DNA of 64,000 nucleotides from JAGOLU01 sp037138475 (GCA_037138475.1 JBAXII010000001.1:1-64000); one strand, 5' to 3'. Positions 32,124 to 41,939 are shown, counted from the first letter of the stretch. The notes: generated by a model not told the origin, from the sequence alone. Made by a program: numbers and translations.

Positions 32124-34898
32124 TCATGGGTTGCCTGATTCGCCTTCCTTCTTGACGAGAGGCTTGGGAGTGATGATCACGCAAGGTACTGAGTTTTCGG
32201 TACCCGATACAAAGAGCTCATCACGTCCCAGACATGACTTTGAGATGATGTTGCTGGGCTTTTCATACCAATGCTTTGCCATTTGTCCCTTTTCGGTGAG
32301 CAGATATTTCATCACTCGATTCCAGATAGGAGCAGCACCAGTAACACCAGAAGTGAGGTACGGATTCATGGGGGTTCCGTCATTGTTCCCCACCCATACG
32401 GTCACGAGGTAGTCAGGAGTGTAGCCGATGGTCCAATTGTCTTTTTTATCATTGGTGGTGCCGGTTTTGACTGCTACTTTGTATCCTGGTATCTCCAGAT
32501 ATGATCCGTATCCAAAAGCAGCCGCTCTCGCTTGATTGTCAGACAGGATATCCGAGACGATGTAGGTTTGATTTTCTCCTATTACTTTTTCTGACTCGGG
32601 CTTGGGGAATGAGATAGACTGTCCATTTGCATCATCGATGGATGTGATAGGAGTGAGATCAGTGCGTGCACCTCTATTGGCGAGTGTGCCATATGCTTCA
32701 GACATATCTATCATGCTGACCTCTCCACCTCCGAGGGAGAGCGAGAGTCCATAGCGCGAATAATCCTCGAGGCTTTTGATACCTGCCGTGCGAAGGAAAT
32801 CGATAAAGGTGGTGACTCCCAGGCGTTCTATGGTTTTGACTGCAGGGACATTGTAGGAATTTGCGAGTGACTGACGTACAGTGACTCTACCTCGGAATCG
32901 TCCGTCATAGTTTACCGGTCTATAAATGTCATTTCGAGAAAGCACAAATGTCGTAGGTGCGTCGTCTATGAGTGTCGCTGCTGTATACCCCTTTTGCAGT
33001 GCGAGTGCGTAAAGTAGCGGTTTGAGTGTAGATCCTGGCTGTCTGAGGGCTGTGGTGACGTTGTATGCGCCAGTACCCTCCGGATCAAAATACTTTGCCG
33101 ATCCAACCATAGCGAGAATCTCACCAGTGGATGGCTTGGTCACGAGCACTCCTCCATTGGTGACGTGCAGATATTTGACTTTATCGAGCTCTTCTTGGAG
33201 GATCTTTTGTGCCATCTTTTGTATCGAGAGATCGAGTGTCGTGTGCACGTTGTATCCCACGGTATCTATCTCTACATCGTTGAAATACGACTCCAGCATA
33301 TCCCTTGTATAAAATACAAAGTGTGGAGCCTGAATCTGTGTGATAGGTTGTTGAAATTCGTGAGTAGTGTTGATCGATGCTACATACTCATTTTCACTGA
33401 TAAAATCCATCTCCTTCATCGCTAGCAATACTTGGTCGCGACGTGCGATAGCCGAAGCAGGATCAGTAAATGGCGATCGCTTGGTGGGTGATTGGGGCAG
33501 CCCCGCGAGCAAGGCAGCCTCCGCGATCGTGAGATCTTTTGCTGGTTTATCAAAGAATGTTTGACTTGCTTCCTCGACTCCATATGCGGATCCTCCGTAG
33601 GGCACTTGGTTCATATACATCTCAAGTATTTGATCCTTTCGAAATACTTTTTCAGCCTGGAGCGCCAGGACTGCTTCTTTTATCTTCCGCGTGAAGGTGC
33701 GCTCAGAGCTCAGGAGGGACATTTTGACGAGCTGCTGGGTGATAGTTGAACCACCTTGCATTTGGCCAGTGGAATACCAGTCTTTGATAGCGCGAGCCAC
33801 TCCGAAGATAGGCGATACGCCAATGTGGTAGTAGAAATCCTTGTCTTCGATCGCAATTGTTGCTTGATAGACATAGGGAGGAAGATCTTTCAGCTTGATA
33901 GGCGTGCGATTTGCTTCTTTATAAAACTCGTACAGTGTTTCTCCGTTGCGATCATAGAGATGTGTAGTCAGGGAGTAGTTGACCTTTCCTATATTTCGAG
34001 GATTGGGAAGTGCCTGAATAAACAGGTACAGCTGGTACCAACCAAACCCAAAGAGCAACACGATAACGCTTACACTAACCAACAGTCGCCGAGTCAAGTG
34101 CAGTGAGAGATGGGGCATGCCCCATACCCTAGATTCAAAGGGAAGCGAATGCTGGATGTCACCTTCAAATATCCTGTGATATATAAATCCACGTACATGA
34201 GTGAACAATGAAGTCAGTGGACGTAACGAGATGGATATACGAGGGAATCTCGCTGTATACGATGAAAGCCACCTGGTGAATCGGCGAATCAGAGATATAC
34301 GACCCACAGGAAGTGCAAGAAGCGTGTAATTTGCTGGGGGTGAGTCAGAGATCAGAATAGGCTGTATCTTGACCGCTGTCTCTTTGTGGGGTCTGACAGT
34401 GAGCTTTGTCTTCAACAGATTACCGTACGTGCCAATATGATCGATCGTGGCTTTTAACTGTACAGGTATCTTGCGGAGCGAATATAAAGTAGTATTCCAT
34501 ACTGCACTAATACCACTTTTACAGGCAGATCTCGCAGTACGAAGTGCTCTGACGATTGCGATCCTCAATGTGTGCAGTGACTTTTTTATTGATTGCAAAA
34601 TGTGCAGCGAGATAAAGTAGAGAAACAAGAGGTGAGACCTAACGACAAACCAAAAGAGAGTGAAGAAGAATCGAATATGTCTCGTGATGAATCGTACAAA
34701 TCGCCTTAGTGTGTTCACGATATGGGCACACATATGTCCCACAAACTTGAAGTGCATCCAGATTATTTTGAGGATCAATGAGCAGAGTGCAGTAGTGATT
34801 TCTCCGATAGCAATGAGTCGTTTGATGAAGAATAGCAGCGCAAACAAACCGTAGTGTGAGATCCTATTCTTGATGGTGACGAGCAAGGTACCTGTCAT
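32124..34898 (-). CDS. Class A penicillin-binding protein with a long basic N-terminus
   Basis: 924 residues. A glycosyltransferase GT51 domain (AIEDKDFYYHIGV near 351, GGSTITQQLVK, ILEMYMNQVPYGG) polymerises lipid II, and a transpeptidase domain (GSTLKPLL near 622, SYN, KTGTT near 810) cross-links peptides. The membrane helix lies only at about 271-295. Before it there are about 270 residues rich in Arg, Lys, Phe and Leu with alternating basic and hydrophobic runs, far longer than the usual short cytoplasmic tail. That part has no recognised fold; it could be several amphipathic or membrane segments. The sortase gene lies 65 bases upstream. Confidence 0.9.
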   Translation of the reverse strand: MTGTLLVTIKNRISHYGLFALLFFIKRLIAIGEITTALCSLILKIIWMHFKFVGHMCAHIVNTLRRFVRFITRHIRFFFTLFWFVVRSHLLFLYFISLHILQSIKKSLHTLRIAIVRALRTARSACKSGISAVWNTTLYSLRKIPVQLKATIDHIGTYGNLLKTKLTVRPHKETAVKIQPILISDSPPANYTLLALPVGRISLIRRFTRWLSSYTARFPRISISLRPLTSLFTHVRGFIYHRIFEGDIQHSLPFESRVWGMPHLSLHLTRRLLVSVSVIVLLFGFGWYQLYLFIQALPNPRNIGKVNYSLTTHLYDRNGETLYEFYKEANRTPIKLKDLPPYVYQATIAIEDKDFYYHIGVSPIFGVARAIKDWYSTGQMQGGSTITQQLVKMSLLSSERTFTRKIKEAVLALQAEKVFRKDQILEMYMNQVPYGGSAYGVEEASQTFFDKPAKDLTIAEAALLAGLPQSPTKRSPFTDPASAIARRDQVLLAMKEMDFISENEYVASINTTHEFQQPITQIQAPHFVFYTRDMLESYFNDVEIDTVGYNVHTTLDLSIQKMAQKILQEELDKVKYLHVTNGGVLVTKPSTGEILAMVGSAKYFDPEGTGAYNVTTALRQPGSTLKPLLYALALQKGYTAATLIDDAPTTFVLSRNDIYRPVNYDGRFRGRVTVRQSLANSYNVPAVKTIERLGVTTFIDFLRTAGIKSLEDYSRYGLSLSLGGGEVSMIDMSEAYGTLANRGARTDLTPITSIDDANGQSISFPKPESEKVIGENQTYIVSDILSDNQARAAAFGYGSYLEIPGYKVAVKTGTTNDKKDNWTIGYTPDYLVTVWVGNNDGTPMNPYLTSGVTGAAPIWNRVMKYLLTEKGQMAKHWYEKPSNIISKSCLGRDELFVSGTENSVPCVIITPKPLVKKEGESGNP

Positions 34899-34963
34899 AA
34901 AGCCGTATTATACCTCATAATGAGGTACGAACAAGCCTATAAGATATGATCTAAAACATGATA

Positions 34964-35734
34964 CTAACTCTGCTTCACAACAGTCTTAAACGGAAGGTAC
35001 TTGAGCTTTGCTTTGACAACTAATCTATTCCAATACGTGCCTGGAGGTACACAGGTGATGAGAGTGATGTATGAGGCGTCATATTTGGGCTCAAGAACTG
35101 ATATTTGATCAGGCTTTACTACAAACATATCAAATACTTCATACTCGTATTGTTGATTATCAGCGGTTACCACTATGGTATCACCCTTTGAAAGGTTTGG
35201 GAGATAGGTAAATATAGTCTTATAGTCTTTTACGTTATAAAGCTGTGGGAGCGTTGAGTGACCAAATATATTTACCGTCCCATACTCACCTGGGGCAGTG
35301 GTTGGGAGGTAGTGCACTGTACTCTTTGACAGATCCTCCCCTCCCACAGTCACCAAGGCATTTTGTATGGAAAGCTTGGGGATGCTGATCCAGAAGCTTG
35401 TGTAAGGTATGGATGATGCTCCGGTTGAATATTTTTGTGGTCGATTTGGGAACCAATCCTGGACTTGGATAAACTCTCTGAGATTTTGGGTGAGGGCGGT
35501 ACTCGCTCCTAAAATATGTGATGAGGTAGCTGCTGCAGACAGGACGATAGGAGACAAATAGGAGTCATCCCGTGAGAGCCTTTGGGAGAGCTCATATGAA
35601 AATATAGGGTAGGTAGACCAAAAGAGTAATCCGAACCCAAGAGTCATAGATAGATACGACAAAAAACGTATCGTTAATTTTTTGGTGTTCAAACCTGGAC
35701 GTGGATGGTACTTCGTGTAGACAGCAAGTGGCAT
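34964..35734 (-). CDS. Sortase-family transpeptidase
   Basis: 256 residues from the ATG at 35734, where TATCAT ends six bases upstream; the frame to 35776 would overlap the previous gene. One helix near the N-terminus anchors the protein outside. The catalytic residues are visible: His in NIFGHST (about 160), Cys in ITLITCVPPG (about 227), Arg in YWNRLVV (about 238). It should attach surface proteins to the wall or to each other. The likely substrate is not certain; the surface protein at 46282 has a sorting-type C-terminus but no LPXTG. Confidence 0.88.
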   Translation of the reverse strand: MPLAVYTKYHPRPGLNTKKLTIRFLSYLSMTLGFGLLFWSTYPIFSYELSQRLSRDDSYLSPIVLSAAATSSHILGASTALTQNLREFIQVQDWFPNRPQKYSTGASSIPYTSFWISIPKLSIQNALVTVGGEDLSKSTVHYLPTTAPGEYGTVNIFGHSTLPQLYNVKDYKTIFTYLPNLSKGDTIVVTADNQQYEYEVFDMFVVKPDQISVLEPKYDASYITLITCVPPGTYWNRLVVKAKLKYLPFKTVVKQS

Positions 35735-35747
35735 GGGCACATGATAC

Positions 35748-37946
35748 CTACTGAGCTGGCTGAATTGCAACCTCAATATTTTTCTTCAGGAGTGGGACGT
35801 ACCAGTCAAAGAGTTTGATGCTCGATGTGTCACGCACACGCACCTCAGGTGCGAGGGTGAGATGTTTGATTTGAGCTATGACAGAGCTCTTTACAGGGGT
35901 TTGAATCATGGATTTGACTGCAGACTCAGTATACTTTGTATACATCTGGGCGAGATATGACACATTCATATCTACAGTTTTTTTATCAGATGAGAGAACG
36001 AGATCGGTGAGCGTATAGGTCACACTCTTGTCTGAGAGTGCGCCCTGAGGATCTTGTCGCTTCGTTTCTGTAGATAGCGGCTCATTCAATGCTTCACGAG
36101 ATAGGGTAAATAGTTCTGATTTTGCTTGTGCGGTAGCAGATACTTGACTGGCGACCGCACCCTGAGAGCCCGAGAACTCAATATCATTTATGTCAAAGGT
36201 CGAAAGCTCCTCTACTACGTATTGATCAGTGAGTTTGGCGCTCGTTGAAGAGTCTTGAATGAGCTTTGCTTGGTCAGTGATCTTCTTTCTGAGCAGTTTG
36301 ATATCGTCTGCAGTTATCGCTGATACGGGAGTTTTGGTACCACCTCCAAATGCTACCTCCACCTCGACGCTAATATCTCTGGCATCAAAGTCACCTACCG
36401 TGAGTTGTTTTCCCTTTGCGATATTGCCCTCTGGTCCTATAAACGTGGCAGAGGCAGCGACGAGTTTGGTGGATGCGTCGATCGTACGCTTTGTCACGTT
36501 GAGCACTGCAGGCTCCAGCACCACATCCTCATCGATTTGAAATGCCTGGGAGTTTAGATAGATATTTGTTTTGGCGCTCAGTGACGCAGTTTTTGTCTGA
36601 AAGTTTAGCACTGCTACCTTCCCTTTTGCGCGCTCACCAATATCTCTCGTGCCACTGGTTAGGACTTTGGCAGATACTTCATTCTCCTGGATGAGTCGAG
36701 TGATTGGGAGAGCTTTGAAGCTATGAGACAGCCTCAGCTCTCTCACCGGGACGGTGACCTCGAGAGTGACTTTGTGAATAAAGTACTCATATGCTGCAAA
36801 TGCACACACAAAAGCTACCAGTGCGATACAGACAAGCGCCATAGTGCCCCGTGCAAACGAAGAAAGGATCGTGGGCCCTGATTTGGTAGTGTTTGGCTTT
36901 TTCTGAGTCACTTCTTTCACGGGTTCTGGTGCATCGAGTGTGACTGGAGTGATAGTGGATGTTGGCATCGCATAGGTATGCACTTCCTCAGGAGGCTCCG
37001 TCCGCGCTGGCATATCGACGGATACCTTTGAAGTGTGTGTTTTTTTGGATTTGTGTGAAGGATGATGGAGTGTAAATCCAGCTACCACATCTCCAGGACG
37101 TGGAGTGGAGAGGGGTGTACCATCGGGCGCACTCACTGGTGCGGTGACATACTCATCCGGAGGGGTTGTGGCTGTCGGGGGAGGCTCAGGTTCTACTGGA
37201 TCCGGGGACACATCAGGAGGAGGGACCACTACTGCCTCACTGACTAAATCAGCGGCAATCTGTTCATCAATCTCTCCGATGAGCTGCACTTGAAGAAGCT
37301 TGATAGCACCAAGCACCAGATGTGTATGGGTGAGGCGATGCACTGCTCTATCTCCATGCACCTCCTCAATGAGGGAGTTTGCCACCCCTTCATCCTCAGC
37401 AAATACCACCAGCGGGGCAGTGGGGTACTGAAGTTTTGAGATATCTTGAGAGATATTGTCTATATCGGTCGCAGTATCGAGCCTTTTTGTAAGAACACCT
37501 TCCTCGGCAACTGCAAGCATCACTCTGTCCATATCACACTCTATGTAGACTGAAAGCATCCGGGGAAGATGAGACTTTAGCAGATCAAAAAGCTCTACAT
37601 ATCCCAGAGCTTGTAGCTCAAGGTTGCGTACTATCTCAGATATGGCACGCCTATAGGGCTGTTGCACTTCTTTGTTATCGGGATGGATCGCGTGAGTAGG
37701 TACAAAAAAGATGATCTTGTTTAGTTTTTGATCCAGTTTATTCTCCGCTTCAAAAAGTGACTCATCGACATCGCCAAGTACTTCATCAAATCCTTTAGAG
37801 TACGAATGAGATTCATCAAAGATAGTCAGGATCTCGTTAGTTGTCTTTTCAAATACAAAGTGAGTAAACCCGTTTTGATGGAGATAGAGCCCATGAAATA
37901 GGTCACGGACTGGCTTTTTCTTGAAAAGATTCGTGAGGAGAGACAT
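35748..37946 (-). CDS. Large bitopic protein, cytoplasmic head and baseplate-J-like outer part
   Basis: 732 residues. About 1-215 look like a cytoplasmic alpha/beta domain, perhaps a degenerate actin-like (PilM/FtsA-type) fold (HGLYLHQNGFTHFVFEK, KIIFFVPTHAI, MDRVMLAVAEEG). A Pro-rich linker (about 225-355) precedes one membrane helix (about 370-392). The outside part is long and beta-rich with repeating VTVPVRELRL, KGKVAVLNFQT and KLVAASATFIGPEGN strands, a style seen in CPR proteins annotated as baseplate J-like. CATAGT ends six bases before the ATG. It is probably an envelope-spanning scaffold; the function is unproven. Confidence 0.6.
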   Translation of the reverse strand: MSLLTNLFKKKPVRDLFHGLYLHQNGFTHFVFEKTTNEILTIFDESHSYSKGFDEVLGDVDESLFEAENKLDQKLNKIIFFVPTHAIHPDNKEVQQPYRRAISEIVRNLELQALGYVELFDLLKSHLPRMLSVYIECDMDRVMLAVAEEGVLTKRLDTATDIDNISQDISKLQYPTAPLVVFAEDEGVANSLIEEVHGDRAVHRLTHTHLVLGAIKLLQVQLIGEIDEQIAADLVSEAVVVPPPDVSPDPVEPEPPPTATTPPDEYVTAPVSAPDGTPLSTPRPGDVVAGFTLHHPSHKSKKTHTSKVSVDMPARTEPPEEVHTYAMPTSTITPVTLDAPEPVKEVTQKKPNTTKSGPTILSSFARGTMALVCIALVAFVCAFAAYEYFIHKVTLEVTVPVRELRLSHSFKALPITRLIQENEVSAKVLTSGTRDIGERAKGKVAVLNFQTKTASLSAKTNIYLNSQAFQIDEDVVLEPAVLNVTKRTIDASTKLVAASATFIGPEGNIAKGKQLTVGDFDARDISVEVEVAFGGGTKTPVSAITADDIKLLRKKITDQAKLIQDSSTSAKLTDQYVVEELSTFDINDIEFSGSQGAVASQVSATAQAKSELFTLSREALNEPLSTETKRQDPQGALSDKSVTYTLTDLVLSSDKKTVDMNVSYLAQMYTKYTESAVKSMIQTPVKSSVIAQIKHLTLAPEVRVRDTSSIKLFDWYVPLLKKNIEVAIQPAQ

Positions 37947-38009
37947 AGGAACACTATGATCCTAGCACAGTCTAACAAACGAATCAATAGACAGGGAAAT
38001 CATGCAGAA

Positions 38010-38134
38010 GCTTGTTAGTTTATAATGCTATAAAGTTTGTAAGGTTCATAATGCTATAAGGTTTCAAATGCTCTGAGCTTTATAGCATGATAGCTTTATA
38101 GCACGATAGCTTTATACCTTTATAACATGAGAGC
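38010..38134. repeat. Cluster of ATGCTATAAAG / CTTTATAGCAT hairpin units
   Basis: ataatgctataaag (38022), ataatgctataagg (38049), ctttatagcatga (38078), ctttatagcacga (38092) and ctttatacct (38106) are arranged as direct and inverted copies, able to form alternative hairpins. It sits between the stop of the solute-binding protein gene and the start of the gene at 37946. The family is not seen elsewhere in the window. Confidence 0.65.
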
Positions 38135-39700
38135 CTATTTTATCTTGTATTTAGTCAGCGTGCTGTCAATACCCTTTGCAGCCTCAGCAATGGCTGCTGA
38201 GTAGGCCACTCCGGTACCACTCCCATCTATAGCTTTGCCGATGTAGCTGACTATCTCATCATCCAATCCTTTATCAAAGGTTCGAGTATTGAGGGGTAGA
38301 CTGACGGAATAATCGGCCTGCTCGATGATGGGAGCAAGGAGTTTGTTATCGCTCAGTTTTGATTTCATATCTACGCGCGAGTAGACGGTGCCCAATCCAC
38401 GAGTCTTCGTCTGAGCCTCAAAAATCTTCTGTAAACTGACTGGTGATGCCATGTACTTTAGTAGTTTCCACGCCTCGAGTTGATTGGGTGCGGGTGCGTA
38501 TGGAGAGACTCCCTCGACCCAATAGCTCGCAATGGTGACTTTCTCACCTTGAATACCCTCGGGCAATGCAGCTACAGCGATTTTGATATCTGGATTTTTG
38601 GATTTGATGATGGGTATCTGCCACGAGTACGCAAATATCATGGCTACTTTCCCCTGTGCAAATGCATCTATAGAGTTTGGCAGTTTCGACGACCATATAT
38701 GCTCCTCATCAAAATAGCGATACACATTTAACGCCTCGCCAGCCAATGCGGTGTTATCGGGAGTACCAAGCGTCACCAGGCGATTCAATGCCCATGCGTT
38801 GTTTAGATCGCTCTGTTTGGGGGGAGGATTGAGCATCATAAGCACCGCAAAGATATCGGAGAAGTGCTCGACATTGTTGGCAGTTCCCAGTGCGATACCT
38901 GAGGTCACCGGCACATCGTCAATACCCTTGACTGTCACTGCATTTACTGCAGCTTGGAGTTCGCCACCCACCCATTGACGAGGAGGAGCTGCGATGCCTC
39001 CTGCTTTGAGGATATCGGGATTGTATATGAGAACCAAATTGTCTATATAGAGCGGTATACCGTAATATTTGCTGTCCGCAGCTGACATCAGATCTTGCTG
39101 ATTGATTTTGTAAAATGTGCTCTCGTACTCCGTAGAAGTCATGATAGATGTAGGAAGTGGCGCCAAATACTTTTCGGTGGTAGACACGAGCTGAGGAAGC
39201 CACGTGTTGTGGAATCGGAATATATCAGGGCCCTTTTTGTTTGTGGATCTGCCTTTGAGAAAGGAAAGATAATCCTTTGGTGACTTTTTCTCATAAGATA
39301 TAGTCACATGAGGGTTTGCGAGTTTGTACGCATCAAATACCGAGCGATATATAGCTTCGTCCTCCCACAGTCCCCAATACGTGAGTGTGACTGGGACCGC
39401 TACACTGGCACTTTTACGATTAAAGAGTGCGATGAGCCCAAAAAATACTCCAAGAAAAATCACCGCGATGATTCCTATAAAGATGTACTTCATCTTCGAA
39501 TCCTCGTGTTCGACACTCGGTACTGAGTCTAGGACTTGTGCCGTAGGATGGTCCACTTCATTTACTGAGGACACTTCTGCGGGTACTTCCTCGGGCACTT
39601 GGGAAGCAGCATAGGCGTCAGGATATTTTTCGGCTACCACATTTTCAAATATGGGCTCTGGCGTCTCAGATGGTGGCTTGGGGATAGGGTCTGGGGACAT
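38135..39700 (-). CDS. Extracellular solute-binding protein (family 1) with membrane anchor
   Basis: 521 residues. An acidic cytoplasmic-type tail of about 70 residues (Pro, Glu and Val rich) precedes a membrane helix (about 71-93: IFIGIIAVIFLGVFFGLIAL). The rest is a sugar-type periplasmic binding fold: TLTYWGLWEDEAIYRSVFDAY, YGIPLYIDNLVLIYN, AFAQGKVAMIFAYSWQIP, LEAWKLLKYMASP. Such proteins normally deliver oligosaccharides to an ABC transporter, but no permease or ATPase gene is next to it, and the anchor replaces the usual lipobox. It may act as a surface receptor or with a transporter encoded elsewhere. Confidence 0.8.
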   Translation of the reverse strand: MSPDPIPKPPSETPEPIFENVVAEKYPDAYAASQVPEEVPAEVSSVNEVDHPTAQVLDSVPSVEHEDSKMKYIFIGIIAVIFLGVFFGLIALFNRKSASVAVPVTLTYWGLWEDEAIYRSVFDAYKLANPHVTISYEKKSPKDYLSFLKGRSTNKKGPDIFRFHNTWLPQLVSTTEKYLAPLPTSIMTSTEYESTFYKINQQDLMSAADSKYYGIPLYIDNLVLIYNPDILKAGGIAAPPRQWVGGELQAAVNAVTVKGIDDVPVTSGIALGTANNVEHFSDIFAVLMMLNPPPKQSDLNNAWALNRLVTLGTPDNTALAGEALNVYRYFDEEHIWSSKLPNSIDAFAQGKVAMIFAYSWQIPIIKSKNPDIKIAVAALPEGIQGEKVTIASYWVEGVSPYAPAPNQLEAWKLLKYMASPVSLQKIFEAQTKTRGLGTVYSRVDMKSKLSDNKLLAPIIEQADYSVSLPLNTRTFDKGLDDEIVSYIGKAIDGSGTGVAYSAAIAEAAKGIDSTLTKYKIK

Positions 39701-39708
39701 GAGAGTTA

Positions 39709-39815
39709 CAATTTACAATATGCAGTTTTGAATCTACAAATAGTATTAATTGAAATTTAAATTTTAATTTGCATTATTTGAAGATTGTATACTGTAAATT
39801 GAAATTCCCACTCCC
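39709..39815. repeat. AT-rich imperfect palindrome
   Basis: ttacaatttacaatatgcag on the left pairs with gattgtatactgtaaattg on the right, around taattgaaatttaaatttta. It belongs to the same family as 11046-11147 and 44170-44280. It lies between divergent genes, upstream of the vanW promoter. Confidence 0.65.
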
Positions 39816-39854
39816 TCTCCTCTATCTACTAGGACACATGATATCATATATCAC

Positions 39855-41288
39855 ATGTTGGTAAAACGTCGTATTCCTCATACTGCCATTCAGATCACTG
39901 CATTTTTTGTAGGCATCGGTCTCACTTGTCTCGTCGTCATAGGTGCACTTTGTATAGGCATCATCATCCAGGACAGGCAGTCACAGGGACTCATATATCC
40001 CGGGGTCAAGCTCGACAACCAGCTCATCTCAGGCAAATCTGTCGTCGCGTTATCGAAGCACTATGCTGCGCTAAACAAATCCTTGTCTGCTGCCACCATG
40101 GAGCTCTGGTATGAAGAGGAGCCTGTTGCAACTTTTTCGGGCTCCATGCTGCATATCAGATCAAACGGTCAAGATCTAGTCGCTCAGGCTCGCGCGATAG
40201 GGAGAGATGGCACATGGACAGATCGCACATTGCAGAAAGTTCAACAACTGTTGAAACTCAAACGATACACATTCAAATCAGTGATCGAAGTCGATGAGCG
40301 ACCTCTTTTGAAAACATTATCAGAGCTCGCCACCCAAAATGATTTAGCTCCTCGGGACGCTTTGTTTGAGATGGCAGACGGCAAAGTCACTGCCTTTGCA
40401 CCGGAAAAGGACGGCATCAAGATCAACCAGGCGATGGTGCTCAACCAAGTACAAGCACACCTCTCCTCACCGGGAGTTTTGTCTGGTGCAAAGGCATCCG
40501 AGCCAAAGCGTATCATAGTCCAGAGTGATATCGTAAAGCCAAAAGTGACCCTCGAACAATCAAACACCCAAGGAATCAAAGAAGTCATCGGCGAGGGCAA
40601 ATCAGACTATACTCATTCGATCCCGGGACGCATCCATAATCTCCTCCTCGCCTCAGACCGACTCCATGGCGTACTCATCCCCCGAGGTGCCACATTCTCA
40701 TATGTTGACGCGGTCGGCGAGATCTCAGCGCGCACCGGATATCAGCCCGCCTATGTGATAGTAAATGGGAGGACCGAGCTCGGCGATGGTGGTGGGGTAT
40801 GCCAAACATCCACGACGATTTTCCGCGCAGCTATAAACTCTGGACTCAAAATCACCGAGTGGCATGCACATGCGTATCGTGTCGGATATTATGAAAACGA
40901 CAGCAAGCCTGGCCGCGATGCGACGGTCTACGCACCCTCAGTTGATCTAAAGTTTTACAATGACACTCCTTCAGCTATATTGATCGAGGTGGAAAAAGAT
41001 GAAGAGAAGAAGCTACTCACCTATCGTTTCTGGGGCACAAAGGACAATCGTATCGTGTCTATATCTGACATCAAAACTAGCGGGGCGATCGGTGCGCCAG
41101 CTCCACGCTACCAAGATGATCCGACACTGAGGAAAGGTGTGGTGCGTCAAGTAGATTGGGCAGCATCAGGACTCACTGCATGGTTTGATTATGAGGTGAC
41201 GAAAGATACGAAAGTCATTCAGAAGAAAACGTTTACTTCAAATTATCGCCCCTGGCAGGCAATCTATCTCGTGGGGACAAAGGAGTGA
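39855..41288 (+). CDS. VanW-family surface protein
   Basis: 477 residues. One N-terminal helix (about 11-35) is followed by a putative peptidoglycan-binding region (ISGKSVVALSKHYAALNKSL through about 190) and the VanW domain: GRIHNLLLASDRLHGVLIPRG, YVDAVGEISARTGY, LGDGGGVCQTSTTIFRAA, EWHAHAYRVGYY. VanW proteins occur near vancomycin-resistance genes and in wall-related settings; their chemistry is unknown. TATCAT lies seven bases before the ATG, giving a leaderless or near-leaderless mRNA. The neighbours also concern the envelope. Confidence 0.88.
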   Translation: MLVKRRIPHTAIQITAFFVGIGLTCLVVIGALCIGIIIQDRQSQGLIYPGVKLDNQLISGKSVVALSKHYAALNKSLSAATMELWYEEEPVATFSGSMLHIRSNGQDLVAQARAIGRDGTWTDRTLQKVQQLLKLKRYTFKSVIEVDERPLLKTLSELATQNDLAPRDALFEMADGKVTAFAPEKDGIKINQAMVLNQVQAHLSSPGVLSGAKASEPKRIIVQSDIVKPKVTLEQSNTQGIKEVIGEGKSDYTHSIPGRIHNLLLASDRLHGVLIPRGATFSYVDAVGEISARTGYQPAYVIVNGRTELGDGGGVCQTSTTIFRAAINSGLKITEWHAHAYRVGYYENDSKPGRDATVYAPSVDLKFYNDTPSAILIEVEKDEEKKLLTYRFWGTKDNRIVSISDIKTSGAIGAPAPRYQDDPTLRKGVVRQVDWAASGLTAWFDYEVTKDTKVIQKKTFTSNYRPWQAIYLVGTKE

Positions 41289-41297
41289 TAAGCAAGG

Positions 41298-41897
41298 TTA
41301 GCGGAACCATGCGGCGCGGCCGAGTGTGTACTCCGGACGCTTGAGACTACGCTCGCCAATCTTTTGCGCAGGTACTCCTCCCACTACTTGAAATGGAGGT
41401 ACATTTTTGGTCACGACCGCACCTGCGCCGACCACTGCTCCTCGCCCGATGGTGACGCCTGGGAGGATGATGGCACGCGGACCGATAAATACATAATCAT
41501 CGATGATCACCTTTTTTGATACAGCTTTAAATGAGGGATCATTGATATCGTGTTGGCTGTTGTAGATCATGACCTCTGAAGCAATATCTACATGATCGCC
41601 GATACGCAGCTCATCACGTCCATCAAACACACACCCTTCGCCCACGATGCTATCTGATCCGATGGTGATCCCAAATGGGTCGTACACGCGAAAGCCGGTG
41701 TGGATGCTCGAACCAGATCCAATCGACAAGCCTGACATGCGATAGAAAAATCTACGCACGTGGTGACTCGGAATATTACCTACTATATGGAGCCACAAAA
41801 CAGTGTATTCCATGAGGACTGTGCGGATTCGTCGAATGATTTTGTAGGAGATCCAGATGAACGTGCTCTGTTTGCGAGTAGATTTTTTCTTTGGCAT
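41298..41897 (-). CDS. Left-handed beta-helix acyltransferase
   Basis: 199 residues from the ATG at 41897, set by TACAAT six bases upstream. A basic N-terminus and an amphipathic helix precede hexapeptide repeats (GSGSSIHTGFRVYDPFGITI, SIVGEGCVFDG, YVFIGPRAIILPGVTIGRGA, VVGAGAVVTKNV), with the catalytic-type His in NSQHDIND. This is the maltose/galactoside O-acetyltransferase group, which modifies sugars. Given the nearby envelope genes, an O-acetylation of a surface glycan is plausible but not shown. Confidence 0.82.
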   Translation of the reverse strand: MPKKKSTRKQSTFIWISYKIIRRIRTVLMEYTVLWLHIVGNIPSHHVRRFFYRMSGLSIGSGSSIHTGFRVYDPFGITIGSDSIVGEGCVFDGRDELRIGDHVDIASEVMIYNSQHDINDPSFKAVSKKVIIDDYVFIGPRAIILPGVTIGRGAVVGAGAVVTKNVPPFQVVGGVPAQKIGERSLKRPEYTLGRAAWFR

Positions 41898-41939
41898 ATA
41901 TTCATTGTACGCCACAAAAGAACAGGGGCAAGATCAACA

